Shown: piece by piece, positions 7,286 through 15,196 of the stretch
Layout: every line of letters begins with the position of its first letter
Numbering within the stretch: position 1 is the stretch's first letter
NCBI GenBank assembly: GCA_964450725.1
Contig: CAYVGO010000038.1
Coordinates: 1 to 22,830 of the forward strand
Source of the DNA: CAYVGO01 sp964450725
GTDB taxonomy: Bacteria; Bacteroidota; Bacteroidia; Bacteroidales; UBA932
Direction of reading: 5' to 3'
DNA: 22,830 nt
Translations under genes and position numbers: made by a program
Notes under the pieces: model-generated
The model's input: the letters and a program-made list of their open reading frames with translations, nothing else
Database searches by the model: none
Told to the model about the DNA's origin: nothing

Positions 7286-9304
7286 TTAAAAAATTGTCCA
7301 GCGTAGTCCGATGTAAATTTTTCTACCCATTACCGGACCCCAAAGTACAGTAGCATCAAAATCTTGACCGAAAGGACTGTCTGAATGTAAAATAGCATGA
7401 GGCTGTATGAAGTTCAACAGATTTTCTGACCCTGCATAAATATCTAAATTGATAGCCTTGAATCTTTTGGTGATTTGTGCATGAAGTAGCGAATAATAAG
7501 GAGAGTAAGTTTTGTAAGGATAATCTTGCGGCAGTTCTGATGTGTGCGGTAATTTTGTTCTTCCGTTCAACAGATAGGTTATATCAAACTGCCAACTTCC
7601 GTTGAAGATTTCATAAGAAGGATTGACTAAAAGTCTGAAAGTATTGACTAACGGTTTTTGTTGTAACTGCTGCCGGTAGGTTGTTTTGATGTCATTCCAG
7701 CGTGCAGCAGCATAAATTGTCAGTCCTTTAAGAAATTCTGTTGTAATGTCTAACTGATAAGTATTTGAATACGATTTTCCTTCTAAATTATAAAAATAAA
7801 CAGCCCTGTTAGATTGTGTAATATCTACAATTAACTGATTTTGAAAATCGGTACGAAAATATTCTCCACTCACCGTAATGTATTTGTCATGATTAAAATC
7901 TTTACGATAAACTACATTAACACCATAATTTACCGCTTGCTCAATGTTGATATTTTGACCGATATAAAACTGACGAGCACTGGCTAAGAGTGAGAGATTG
8001 TCTGCTAAAACATTCGGAGAGCGATAACCCATACCTGCTGAGGCTCGGAAAGTCAAACCCTTTACTATTTCATACTTTACATGAAGTCTTGGCGTTAATA
8101 ATAACCCGTATTTACTGTTATAATCGAATCTTATGCCGCCAATTACCGTTATATTTTCTAAAGGTGAATAAGTATATTCCCCAAAAACTCCGGCAACGGT
8201 TTCTCGTTTAGGAATATAAAATTTTTCGATTTGCAGTGTATCTAACTGTTCTGTAATTCTGTCGTAGTTAAAAGATAATCCTACGCTATATTTATGTTGT
8301 CGGCTCTCTCCGATTTCATTTTGAAAAGTAGAGTTAAAGTAAATGTTGTGCTCCTGAGCATCATAATACTGACGACCAAACCAGCCTTTTTGCTGATTGT
8401 ATTGATAACTCAAAATAATTCCTAAGTTTCCATACTCTAAATTCGGAAGTAAAAAACCTGTTTTGTTATAGGCTTGTGTACTGATATTTTGTATGGCGAT
8501 ACCATATAAATTGTCAGTAAAAAAATCGGCATTTCGCCGAATTCCTTTTTGCCCTCCCAAACGGTCGTCATATACAAATTTAATCCCGGTTCTGTTTTCT
8601 AATAAATCTTCTTTTTCGGTGTATAATTGCGTATAAATATTGTATTGTTGCGTGATGGGCTGGTCTAAAAAACTATCTCTGTTTTCATCAATTTTTCCCT
8701 GCTGGGTTGAGGCGTGGGCTAAAACCTGAAGAGAAGTATTGTCGGTGAGTTGGTGTGCCGACGTAAGATTGAGTTCAAAACGTTGGTCAATACTACCGTA
8801 GAGATTCAAAAATAACCGATCTGAATATTCCGGTTTTTTAAAGTCTAAATTAATTTGTCCTGTAATAGATTCATACCCTGTTCTCACAGAGGCCGTACCT
8901 TTGGATACTTGAATAGTTTCTAACCATGTTCCGGGAACATATAATAATCCTAACGACTGTTGTAATCCTCTGAGGGTAGGAATATTGTCGGCTAAAAATT
9001 GCGTATAAATTCCCGACAATCCTAACATTTCAATCTTTTTACTGCCTGTAATTGCATCAGAAAATTCTACTCCGACACTTGCCGAGTTTTCAAAACTTTC
9101 AGAAAGATTACAACATGCTAATTTCTCTAATCCTGCACTTGAAATTACTTCTGTTTTCTGAGTCTCAAGCCGCGAGATGGATTGTGCATCTCTTTTTGCT
9201 TCAATAGTAACATTGTCAATTTGTTTTGCTTCTTCAATGTCTTGACCATACATTGAACCGGTCAATATACCAAATATTGACCATAAAAATATATATTTTT
9301 TCAT
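7286..9304 (-). CDS. TonB-dependent outer-membrane receptor, CCNLSESF-type, possibly metal-related
   Basis: This is a 672-aa receptor from the ATG at 9302-9304, which directly abuts the N gap. Seen: a signal peptide ending GSMYGQ, a TonB-box-like DNVTIEAKRD, then the plug motifs LACCNLSESFENSASV (Cys64-Cys65), KKIEMLGLSGIYTQFLADNIPTLRG, LYVPGTWLETIQVSKGTASV and GYESITGQINLDFKKP, and a barrel ending GLRWTIF. This plug signature is typical of a Bacteroidota receptor group often found beside copper or heavy-metal genes. I infer a metal or metallophore substrate but cannot prove it. The carboxypeptidase-D-like N-terminal domain often seen in the group is absent. Because the start touches the gap, extra N-terminal sequence cannot be excluded. 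The small Cys-rich gene upstream on the same strand probably shares its transcript. Confidence 0.88.
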   Translation of the reverse strand: MKKYIFLWSIFGILTGSMYGQDIEEAKQIDNVTIEAKRDAQSISRLETQKTEVISSAGLEKLACCNLSESFENSASVGVEFSDAITGSKKIEMLGLSGIYTQFLADNIPTLRGLQQSLGLLYVPGTWLETIQVSKGTASVRTGYESITGQINLDFKKPEYSDRLFLNLYGSIDQRFELNLTSAHQLTDNTSLQVLAHASTQQGKIDENRDSFLDQPITQQYNIYTQLYTEKEDLLENRTGIKFVYDDRLGGQKGIRRNADFFTDNLYGIAIQNISTQAYNKTGFLLPNLEYGNLGIILSYQYNQQKGWFGRQYYDAQEHNIYFNSTFQNEIGESRQHKYSVGLSFNYDRITEQLDTLQIEKFYIPKRETVAGVFGEYTYSPLENITVIGGIRFDYNSKYGLLLTPRLHVKYEIVKGLTFRASAGMGYRSPNVLADNLSLLASARQFYIGQNINIEQAVNYGVNVVYRKDFNHDKYITVSGEYFRTDFQNQLIVDITQSNRAVYFYNLEGKSYSNTYQLDITTEFLKGLTIYAAARWNDIKTTYRQQLQQKPLVNTFRLLVNPSYEIFNGSWQFDITYLLNGRTKLPHTSELPQDYPYKTYSPYYSLLHAQITKRFKAINLDIYAGSENLLNFIQPHAILHSDSPFGQDFDATVLWGPVMGRKIYIGLRWTIF

Positions 9305-9404
9305 NNNNNNNNNNNNNNNNNNNNNNNNNNNNNNNNNNNNNNNNNNNNNNNNNNNNNNNNNNNNNNNNNNNNNNNNNNNNNNNNNNNNNNNNNNNNNNNN
9401 NNNN
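9305..9404. other. Assembly gap of 100 Ns
   Basis: Exactly 100 Ns, the usual placeholder for a scaffold gap of unknown true size. It separates the Cys-rich small gene from the start of the TonB receptor gene, so missing coding sequence is possible. The base after the gap begins a dispersed intergenic repeat, which could explain the assembly break. Confidence 0.97.
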
Positions 9405-9434
9405 AATCTGCTCAATCAGTCTTATCTGTGTCCT
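9405..9434. repeat. Dispersed intergenic element, copy 1
   Basis: This stretch (core tcaatcagt..., atctgtgt, cct) closely resembles 22429-22457 near the right end of the window. Both copies lie in gene-free DNA. The left edge of this copy is cut by the N gap. Confidence 0.6.
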
Positions 9435-9460
9435 AAGTAATATTTAACAGCAAGAAACTA

Positions 9461-9859
9461 TCAAATATTTAAAACACATTTTTGCAAAAGCGGAGAGTAA
9501 GGAGTAACCAGAAAAGAAACAAGGTAATGGTCATTACCTATATTTTTTAAAAGCGGAACACTAACATGTTCTTGATATTTCTTACCAAGAAATTGGTAAG
9601 AAAAAAGAGTTGAAAGAAGTTTGACCCAAAACCCTTCTGTAGAAAAAGAGATTACATTATATTGGTCTATAGAAATTCTTGAAGAATTTTCTGTTTCACA
9701 GCAGTCATCATCATTGTCAGCAGTTATTAAACTTACTTCAATGCTTGACGAACCACATTCGCAAGTACAAAAATAAGTGGTAATATGTAACCCTGCCGTC
9801 AATAACAACTGCATGGCTAATATTGCTCCCACCAACAATTTATACCTGAAAATTCTCAT
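9461..9859 (-). CDS. Small Cys-rich exported protein upstream of a TonB receptor (HYC_CC_PP-like)
   Basis: This is a 132-aa protein. Seen: one N-terminal hydrophobic segment (about residues 7-27, signal peptide or anchor), then a Cys cluster (Cys31, Cys33, Cys35 within TYFCTCECG), an acidic DDDCCETE stretch with Cys53-Cys54, and a moderately hydrophobic C-terminal half ending PLLQKCVLNI. Small secreted proteins with this layout sit directly before CCNLSESF-type receptors in other Bacteroidota, and I believe this matches the family named after its HYC, CC and PP motifs. Here the first motif reads YFC and the PP pair is not evident. The paired Cys and acidic residues suggest metal binding, by inference. 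It has its own strong -7 box and is separated from the receptor by 156 bp that include the gap. Confidence 0.75.
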   Translation of the reverse strand: MRIFRYKLLVGAILAMQLLLTAGLHITTYFCTCECGSSSIEVSLITADNDDDCCETENSSRISIDQYNVISFSTEGFWVKLLSTLFSYQFLGKKYQEHVSVPLLKNIGNDHYLVSFLVTPYSPLLQKCVLNI

Positions 9860-9890
9860 ATTTATTTATTCTTCCTGAAGATTTTGCTTG

Positions 9891-9898
9891 CAAAGATA
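9891..9898 (-). promoter_or_regulatory. -7 box of the Cys-rich gene and TonB receptor unit
   Basis: Read on the minus strand, this is TATCTTTG, matching TAnnTTTG, about 32 bp before the ATG at 9859. A TTG lies 20 bp upstream as a possible -33 element. Confidence 0.65.
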
Positions 9899-9996
9899 TA
9901 CTTTTCAACCACACAAAACAATATCTTATTTTATTGTCGAATGAAAATGAATCTGTCAAGTAGTCGGGTACCAGATTTAAAATAAGTTACTAAAAG

Positions 9997-10026
9997 TTGT
10001 TCGTCTTGATAAAAGGGTTACCTTTG
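9997..10026 (+). promoter_or_regulatory. Promoter of the cobalamin uptake operon
   Basis: TTG (9997-9999), a 19-bp spacer and TACCTTTG (10019-10026) give a full Bacteroidota promoter. Transcription should begin a few bases downstream, just before the riboswitch P1 stem at 10033, as expected for a leader RNA. Confidence 0.8.
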
Positions 10027-10032
10027 CCGCCG

Positions 10033-10209
10033 CATTGGTTTCTATGTTGCACTGCAAATCGCGACAAGAATTAAAAGGGAATCGGGTGTAAATCCCGAAC
10101 AGTTCCCGCTACTGTAAATCCTATGCAACGTTTTGACAAATATAAGCCACTGCATCTTGTGTGTGGGAAGGCGGATCAAAACGGGGATAAGTCAGGAGAC
10201 CTGCCAATG
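10033..10209 (+). promoter_or_regulatory. Cobalamin riboswitch
   Basis: All core landmarks of the adenosylcobalamin-class aptamer are present in order. They are a closing P1 stem (cattgg 10033-10038 with ccaatg 10204-10209), the GGGAA...GGTG-AAATCCC...ACAG-TTCCCGC-ACTGTAA segment around 10077-10117, GCCACTG at about 10146-10152, GGGAAGG at about 10165-10171, and the B12 box agtcaggagacctgcc (10190-10205). Binding of a cobalamin should repress the downstream uptake operon. The aptamer starts within about 10 nt of the predicted transcription start. Confidence 0.96.
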
Positions 10210-10298
10210 TATTACATTGTTAAAGTTTTCGAGGAAATAGGACTTTAAGAGCAAATGCAAATCTGCATAATTTTATTTGATTTTACCTTTTCCAAGAA

Positions 10299-10346
10299 AC
10301 TATTTGTTTAATCGGAGCAAATAGTGCTTTTTAGCACTATCTCTCC
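10299..10346 (+). promoter_or_regulatory. Candidate expression platform: two mutually exclusive hairpins
   Basis: Hairpin 1 pairs actatttg (10299-10306) with caaatagt (10318-10325). Hairpin 2 pairs atagtgc (10321-10327) with gcactat (10334-10340), optionally extended by ggag (10314-10317) with ctcc (10343-10346). They share bases 10321-10325, so only one can form. Hairpin 2 is not followed by a U run and ends 15 nt before the btuB ATG, which suggests control of translation start rather than transcription termination. Confidence 0.55.
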
Positions 10347-10361
10347 AAGCAATTAGTTGTC

Positions 10362-12422
10362 ATGTATTACTATAAACACGAAAGTTTATGGGTAGGGGGA
10401 GGTTTGTTGTTTTGGGTAACTATGTTGTCTTCGGCAATTCCTGTTTTTTCTCAAGATAATTTAGAAGAAAAGCCTTTGGATAGTTTGTCTGATATTGCAA
10501 AGATTTACAATTTGGAAGATGCTTTAGTTACAGCAACGCAACATAAGTTCAAAGTCACATCGACTATGCCTTCCCAAACTTTGTCGGGGTACGAATTAGA
10601 GAAACTCAATAGTTTTTCTGTTGCTGATGCTATTAGATACTTTTCGGGAGTACAACTCAAAGATTATGGTGGTGTGGGAGGGATTAAAACGGTTAATGTC
10701 CGAAGTCTGGGCAGCGCACATACGACGGTTTTTTATGACGGTATGGCTATTGGTAATGCTCAAAACGGGCAAGTTGATTTAGGAAGATATTCGCTTGATA
10801 ATATTGAAGCCATAGAATTGTATAGCGGGCAAAAATCATCTATATTCCAACCGGCACGGGGATTTTTTTCTTCCAATACGTTATTCTTACGTACTAAAAT
10901 TCCTTATTTTGTAGGCCGTAAAGTATTTAATGTACAAACTTCCTATAAAACAGGTTCCTTCGGATTGATAAATCCTGCGGTATTATATCAACAAAAACTT
11001 TCTCAGATTATTTCTTTGTCGGCAAGTGTGGAATGGCTGCAAGCCCACGGGCGTTATAAATACAGATATAACAAGGATGGCGGATATGACACTACTGCTA
11101 TTCGACAAAATGGTGACATTGTCGCTCTTCGCACAGAGTTGACAATATACGCCGAACTGCAAAATAACAAACGTGCTTCCCTTAAGTTATATTTTTATGA
11201 TTCTGAACGTGGATTGCCCGGAGCTATTGTTGCCAATCGTTTTAGTCATTTACAAAGGCAATGGGATAAAAACTTTTTTGTTCACGGGTCATTACAATAC
11301 TCTTTTTTCAAACGCCATGATTTATTAGTTAATCTGAAATTCAGCCGTGATTATAGTCGGTATATTGACCCAGATTACAAGACTTTGGAGGGAATATTAG
11401 ATAACAAGTATTATCAAAATGAGTGGTATGTATCAATGGTCAATCAAATTACTCTATTTACATGGTGGAATGTATCGCTGGCTACAGATTTTTCCATTAA
11501 CACTCTTGATGCCAATCTTTATCGCTTTCCATATCCTGTTCGTTATTCATATTTAGGAGCATTTTCAAGTGCCATGAAGTGGAAGCGATTAGATATCCAG
11601 GCAAACGTATTGGGGGGATATATTGATGAACAAGTAAAATACTACCAGCAAGGAGATAGTCGCAAAGTCTTTTGTCCTGTAGTTTCTCTGTCTGTACAGC
11701 CATTTCATACAGAATCTTTTCGACTGAGAGCATTCTATAAGCAATCTTTCAGAATGCCGACATTTAATGATTTGTATTACACATTTGTCGGCAACAGTTC
11801 GTTACGTCCGGAATATACCACCCAGTATGATGTTGGTTTTACTTGGATATATAACCCTAAAATAATACTGTTGCGTTCAATGGCTGTCCAAGCCGATGTA
11901 TATTACAACCGTGTGAAGGATAAAATTGTGGCTATGCCTTCTTCCAATCTTTTTCGTTGGACAATGATGAATTTGGGAGAAGTAGAAATAAAAGGAGTTG
12001 AAGCAAATGTCAACTTTGGATTTCAAATTCCGGCTCAAATATTTTTAGATGCAGATTTAAGTTACACCTTTCAAAAAGCCATTGATATTACTGACGGCGG
12101 GACTACTTACGGTCATCAAATTCCTTATACACCGGTTCATAGTGGGACATTTACAACTTCTGTACGCTGGAAGTATTTGCAACTTAATTACAGTTTTATT
12201 TATACAGGAGAACGCTATAGCCAAAAAGCCAATATTCCTGTCAATTATGTTCAACCTTGGTATACTCATGATACAGCATTGACATGGAGTGGAAAAATTT
12301 TCAAAGTGTTTGTAAAGGCAGGAGTTGAGGTCAATAACTTACTCAACCAGTATTATGACGTAGTACTAAACTTTCCGATGCCGGGAAGAAATTATCGGAT
12401 AAATTTATCTATCAAACTTTAA
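10362..12422 (+). CDS. btuB: BtuB-like TonB-dependent corrinoid receptor
   Basis: This 686-aa outer-membrane receptor is directly under the cobalamin riboswitch. Seen: a signal region (to about residue 30, SAIPVFSQD), a TonB-box-like EDALVTAT, a plug domain of about residues 55-175 with AIRYFSGVQLKDYGGVGG, VNVRSLGSAHTTVFYDGMAI and IEAIELYSGQ, then a barrel with the C-terminal receptor motif NLLNQYYDVVLNFPMPGRNYRINLSIKL. Established: such receptors import cobalamin or other corrinoids with TonB energy, and in gut Bacteroidota they form complexes with BtuG lipoproteins. A BtuG-like gene follows 30 bp downstream. The barrel ends in Leu rather than the common Phe. The ATG is chosen because it precedes the only signal-peptide-like segment. 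Corrinoid specificity rests on the riboswitch and neighbours. Confidence 0.92.
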   Translation: MYYYKHESLWVGGGLLFWVTMLSSAIPVFSQDNLEEKPLDSLSDIAKIYNLEDALVTATQHKFKVTSTMPSQTLSGYELEKLNSFSVADAIRYFSGVQLKDYGGVGGIKTVNVRSLGSAHTTVFYDGMAIGNAQNGQVDLGRYSLDNIEAIELYSGQKSSIFQPARGFFSSNTLFLRTKIPYFVGRKVFNVQTSYKTGSFGLINPAVLYQQKLSQIISLSASVEWLQAHGRYKYRYNKDGGYDTTAIRQNGDIVALRTELTIYAELQNNKRASLKLYFYDSERGLPGAIVANRFSHLQRQWDKNFFVHGSLQYSFFKRHDLLVNLKFSRDYSRYIDPDYKTLEGILDNKYYQNEWYVSMVNQITLFTWWNVSLATDFSINTLDANLYRFPYPVRYSYLGAFSSAMKWKRLDIQANVLGGYIDEQVKYYQQGDSRKVFCPVVSLSVQPFHTESFRLRAFYKQSFRMPTFNDLYYTFVGNSSLRPEYTTQYDVGFTWIYNPKIILLRSMAVQADVYYNRVKDKIVAMPSSNLFRWTMMNLGEVEIKGVEANVNFGFQIPAQIFLDADLSYTFQKAIDITDGGTTYGHQIPYTPVHSGTFTTSVRWKYLQLNYSFIYTGERYSQKANIPVNYVQPWYTHDTALTWSGKIFKVFVKAGVEVNNLLNQYYDVVLNFPMPGRNYRINLSIKL

Positions 12423-12452
12423 TATAAACTTTATAAAGTCATCAAATCTTCT

Positions 12453-13592
12453 ATGAAAAAACACTACACATTATGGATAATAATTTCCCTGTTTTCAACC
12501 ATTCCTTTAAGTTGTCGTAAAGATAATCCTGTTACTCCTGAAGAGAAAGAGCCGTTACCGCCTCAGATTGTAACAACCATTAAGGGATTTTATTTACTCA
12601 ATGAAGGAAACATGAATATGAACAAAGCGTCATTAGATTATTATGACTATCAATCCGGAATATATCGTCGAAATATATACGGACAAGCCAATCCCGAAGC
12701 AACATTAGGACTTGGAGATGTTGGAAATGATATTGGTATTTACGGTACAAAACTTTATGCTGTCATCAACAATTCCAATAAAGTGGAGGTAATGGATGTT
12801 AAAACCACTCAACGGTTAAAAGTAATTAATGTCAAAAATTGTCGTTATGTAACCTTTGCTCACGGTAAAACTTATGTTAGTGCTTATGACGGCGAAACTC
12901 AAATCGGAGGAGTTTCACCTAACGGTTTTGTTGCAGAAATTGATACAGCAACACTTTCCATTGTCCGAACGATGCAAGTAGGAAGACAACCGGAAGAAAT
13001 GGCTGTAGTGGGTAACAAATTATATGTTGCCAATTCCGGTGGATATAATCCTCAAAACTATGAAAAAACGATTACGGTCATAGATCTTAATACATTTACT
13101 AAAATTAAAGAGATTCTTGTTGCTGTTAATTTACACCGTTTAAAAGTTGATGCTTACGGTGATTTGTATGTAAGTTCGAGAGGTGATTATTTTAACATTC
13201 CGTCAAAACTTTTTGTGATTGACACACAAATCGACAGTGTAAAAAAAGTATTTGATATTCCTTGTTCCAATCTTACTATTGCCGGAGATACTGCATATGT
13301 AATCGGCTCAGAATTTAGTTATACGACCTTTGACTGGAAAATCAGTTATTCGATGATTAATATTAAAACTGAAAGTTTATTGGAAGAAAGTTTTCTTCCC
13401 AAATCAATAAGCAATATGATTAAAGTGCCATACGGAATAGCCATAGATTTTATTTCTAAATACATATATATCACCGATGCTTCCGATTATGTATCTCCGG
13501 GAAAATTATACTGTATAGACAAAGAGGGTAATATAAAATTTACGGTTACGACCGGAGACATTCCTGCTCATTTTGCTTTTGTATATCAATAA
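12453..13592 (+). CDS. btuG: BtuG-like surface beta-propeller lipoprotein (corrinoid capture)
   Basis: This is a 379-aa lipoprotein. Seen: a signal peptide with a lipobox at Cys21 (IPLSC), a Pro/Glu-rich linker, then YncE-like propeller blades: GFYLLNEGNMNMNKASLDYY, KLYAVINNSNKVEVMD, KTYVSAYDG, GFVAEIDTATLSIVRTMQVGRQPEEMAV, KLYVANSGGY, TITVIDLNTF, DLYVSSRGDY and YIYITDASDY. The opening LLNEGNM...ASLDYYD matches what is known of BtuG and related surface propellers in Bacteroidota. BtuG proteins bind B12 very tightly and cap BtuB. The place in a riboswitch-controlled operon, 30 bp after btuB, fits that role. Length is close to family members. Direct B12 binding here is inference from family and context. 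Confidence 0.85.
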   Translation: MKKHYTLWIIISLFSTIPLSCRKDNPVTPEEKEPLPPQIVTTIKGFYLLNEGNMNMNKASLDYYDYQSGIYRRNIYGQANPEATLGLGDVGNDIGIYGTKLYAVINNSNKVEVMDVKTTQRLKVINVKNCRYVTFAHGKTYVSAYDGETQIGGVSPNGFVAEIDTATLSIVRTMQVGRQPEEMAVVGNKLYVANSGGYNPQNYEKTITVIDLNTFTKIKEILVAVNLHRLKVDAYGDLYVSSRGDYFNIPSKLFVIDTQIDSVKKVFDIPCSNLTIAGDTAYVIGSEFSYTTFDWKISYSMINIKTESLLEESFLPKSISNMIKVPYGIAIDFISKYIYITDASDYVSPGKLYCIDKEGNIKFTVTTGDIPAHFAFVYQ

Positions 13593-13626
13593 AGTCAATA
13601 ATTTTTTAATTTTAAACAACATAAAA

Positions 13627-15177
13627 ATGAAAACAACTACTCTACTCTTATTTACTGTCACTATTTTATTGACAGGATGTTACAAAGATGACATCAACAA
13701 CTTAAAAAAAGAGATTCACAATCTTAAAGAACAGATGGCACAGTATGAAAAACTACTTGATGTATTAAACAAGCGACTCTTCATTACAAACTATGAAGTC
13801 AAGGAAGGTTATTACATCATTACCATCAGCGACGGGTCTAAATTGTCGGTTCGCAATACATCTTCACTCATTGAAATCGGAGAAAATGGTAATTGGTGGA
13901 TTGATGGTGTAGATTCAGGAAATTCAGCCAAAGGAGAATCGGGAAATACACCTCAGATAATGATTGGCGGAAATGGTAATTGGTGGATTAACCAAGAAGA
14001 TACAGGAATTTCGGCAAAAGGTCAAACAGGTAAAGATGCTTCAGAAATAGTATCTATTGCTTTGGTTGAAGGCGTAATGACTTTTGTTTTTGCTGATGGA
14101 CGAAGTATCAGTATTGAAACTGCAATACCGGATATTACCTTACCCCAGCCTTCAGGAGGATTTATTATTGATAAAATGAAGTGGCTATCTATTCAACCTC
14201 AAGTAAAAAATAGTAACGGAATTATTTATACATGGACACTTAATGATAAAATAATTTCTAATCAAAAAGACCTGCGTTATGTTTTTGCTAATGTCGGAAG
14301 TTATAATCTTGAACTTAAGGCAAAAAATGGAGTGGGTGAGACATCAAAAGCAATCATGGTTACTGTAAATGATAAAATATATCACAATGGAATAACCAAA
14401 GTATTTGACTATTTTCCTGCACCCGGTCAATTTATTAATACCTTACCTGTGGCAACAGCAACCGATACAGATGAAACAATGCGACGAGCAGCAGAAAATA
14501 AATTAACAAACGGCTCTATGATTACCTTAGGAGGATTTGGAGGATATGTTATTTTTGGATTTGACCACACTGTAATGAATAAAGCCAACAATGATTTTAT
14601 TGTACTTGGGAATGCTTTTCCAAATTCTGCAGAACCGGGGATAATTATGGTGTCATCTGATACAAACGGCAATGGAATACCTGATGATGAGTGGTTTGAA
14701 ATTGCAGGTTCTGAACATCATAAACCTACTACTATTAAAGGCTACCAAATAACCTATTACAAACCGCAAGTTGAACCTGCAAATCCAAATGAACCCCATT
14801 ACATTCAATGGAAAGACAATCAAGGTCAATCAGGTTATTTAGCAAAAAATCAATTTCACCGTCAAACTTATTATCCTTTGTGGAAAGGAGACAGCATTAC
14901 GCTCACAGGAACTTTTTTACAGTCTCATATCTATGACCAGTCCGGTGAAGGAACCTATTGGATACTTCCATCATACGACTGGGGATATGCAGATAATTGG
15001 GGAAACAATGATGACAAGGCACAAATTGACATTGATTGGGCTGTTGATAAAAATGGAAATTCAGTCAAACTGACAGGTATTGATTTTGTAAAAGTCTATA
15101 CAAGTAATCGTGCCGAAGGTGGCTGGCTTGGTGAAGTATCAACAGAAGTTAGCGGATTCAAAGATTTAAATTTATAA
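13627..15177 (+). CDS. Surface lipoprotein: coiled-coil/GNWW stalk, PKD-like domain, unassigned C-terminal domain
   Basis: This is a 516-aa lipoprotein. The frame extends upstream to an unlikely TTG overlapping btuG; the ATG at 13627 gives a clean signal peptide with lipobox Cys18 (LLTGC). Seen: a coiled coil of about residues 20-52 (INNLKKEIHNLKEQMAQYEKLL), two GNGNWWI-type repeats (about 87-98 and 115-126) within a Gly-rich DUF4988-like stalk, a PKD-like fold of about 180-247 (YTWTLND...LRYVFANVGSYNLELKAKNGVG), and a C-terminal domain of about 250-516. That domain contains an Asp/Asn-rich loop (DTNGNGIPDDEWFEIAGSE) resembling calcium-binding loops, and ends GWLGEVSTEVSGFKDL. Genes with this C-terminal domain occur beside BtuG-type genes in Bacteroidota. 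A second corrinoid-binding or complex-scaffolding role is inferred, not shown. Confidence 0.85.
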   Translation: MKTTTLLLFTVTILLTGCYKDDINNLKKEIHNLKEQMAQYEKLLDVLNKRLFITNYEVKEGYYIITISDGSKLSVRNTSSLIEIGENGNWWIDGVDSGNSAKGESGNTPQIMIGGNGNWWINQEDTGISAKGQTGKDASEIVSIALVEGVMTFVFADGRSISIETAIPDITLPQPSGGFIIDKMKWLSIQPQVKNSNGIIYTWTLNDKIISNQKDLRYVFANVGSYNLELKAKNGVGETSKAIMVTVNDKIYHNGITKVFDYFPAPGQFINTLPVATATDTDETMRRAAENKLTNGSMITLGGFGGYVIFGFDHTVMNKANNDFIVLGNAFPNSAEPGIIMVSSDTNGNGIPDDEWFEIAGSEHHKPTTIKGYQITYYKPQVEPANPNEPHYIQWKDNQGQSGYLAKNQFHRQTYYPLWKGDSITLTGTFLQSHIYDQSGEGTYWILPSYDWGYADNWGNNDDKAQIDIDWAVDKNGNSVKLTGIDFVKVYTSNRAEGGWLGEVSTEVSGFKDLNL

Positions 15178-15196
15178 TCATTTTAATTATTTACCG

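Noticed and set aside
10321..10340. Rho-independent terminator in the btuB leader
   Set aside because: The stem is perfect, but no T run follows on the plus strand. A translational switch fits better.
13573..13626. Upstream extension of the middle lipoprotein gene
   Set aside because: It uses a TTG inside the preceding gene and would bury the signal peptide and lipobox. The ATG at 13627 is clearly better.
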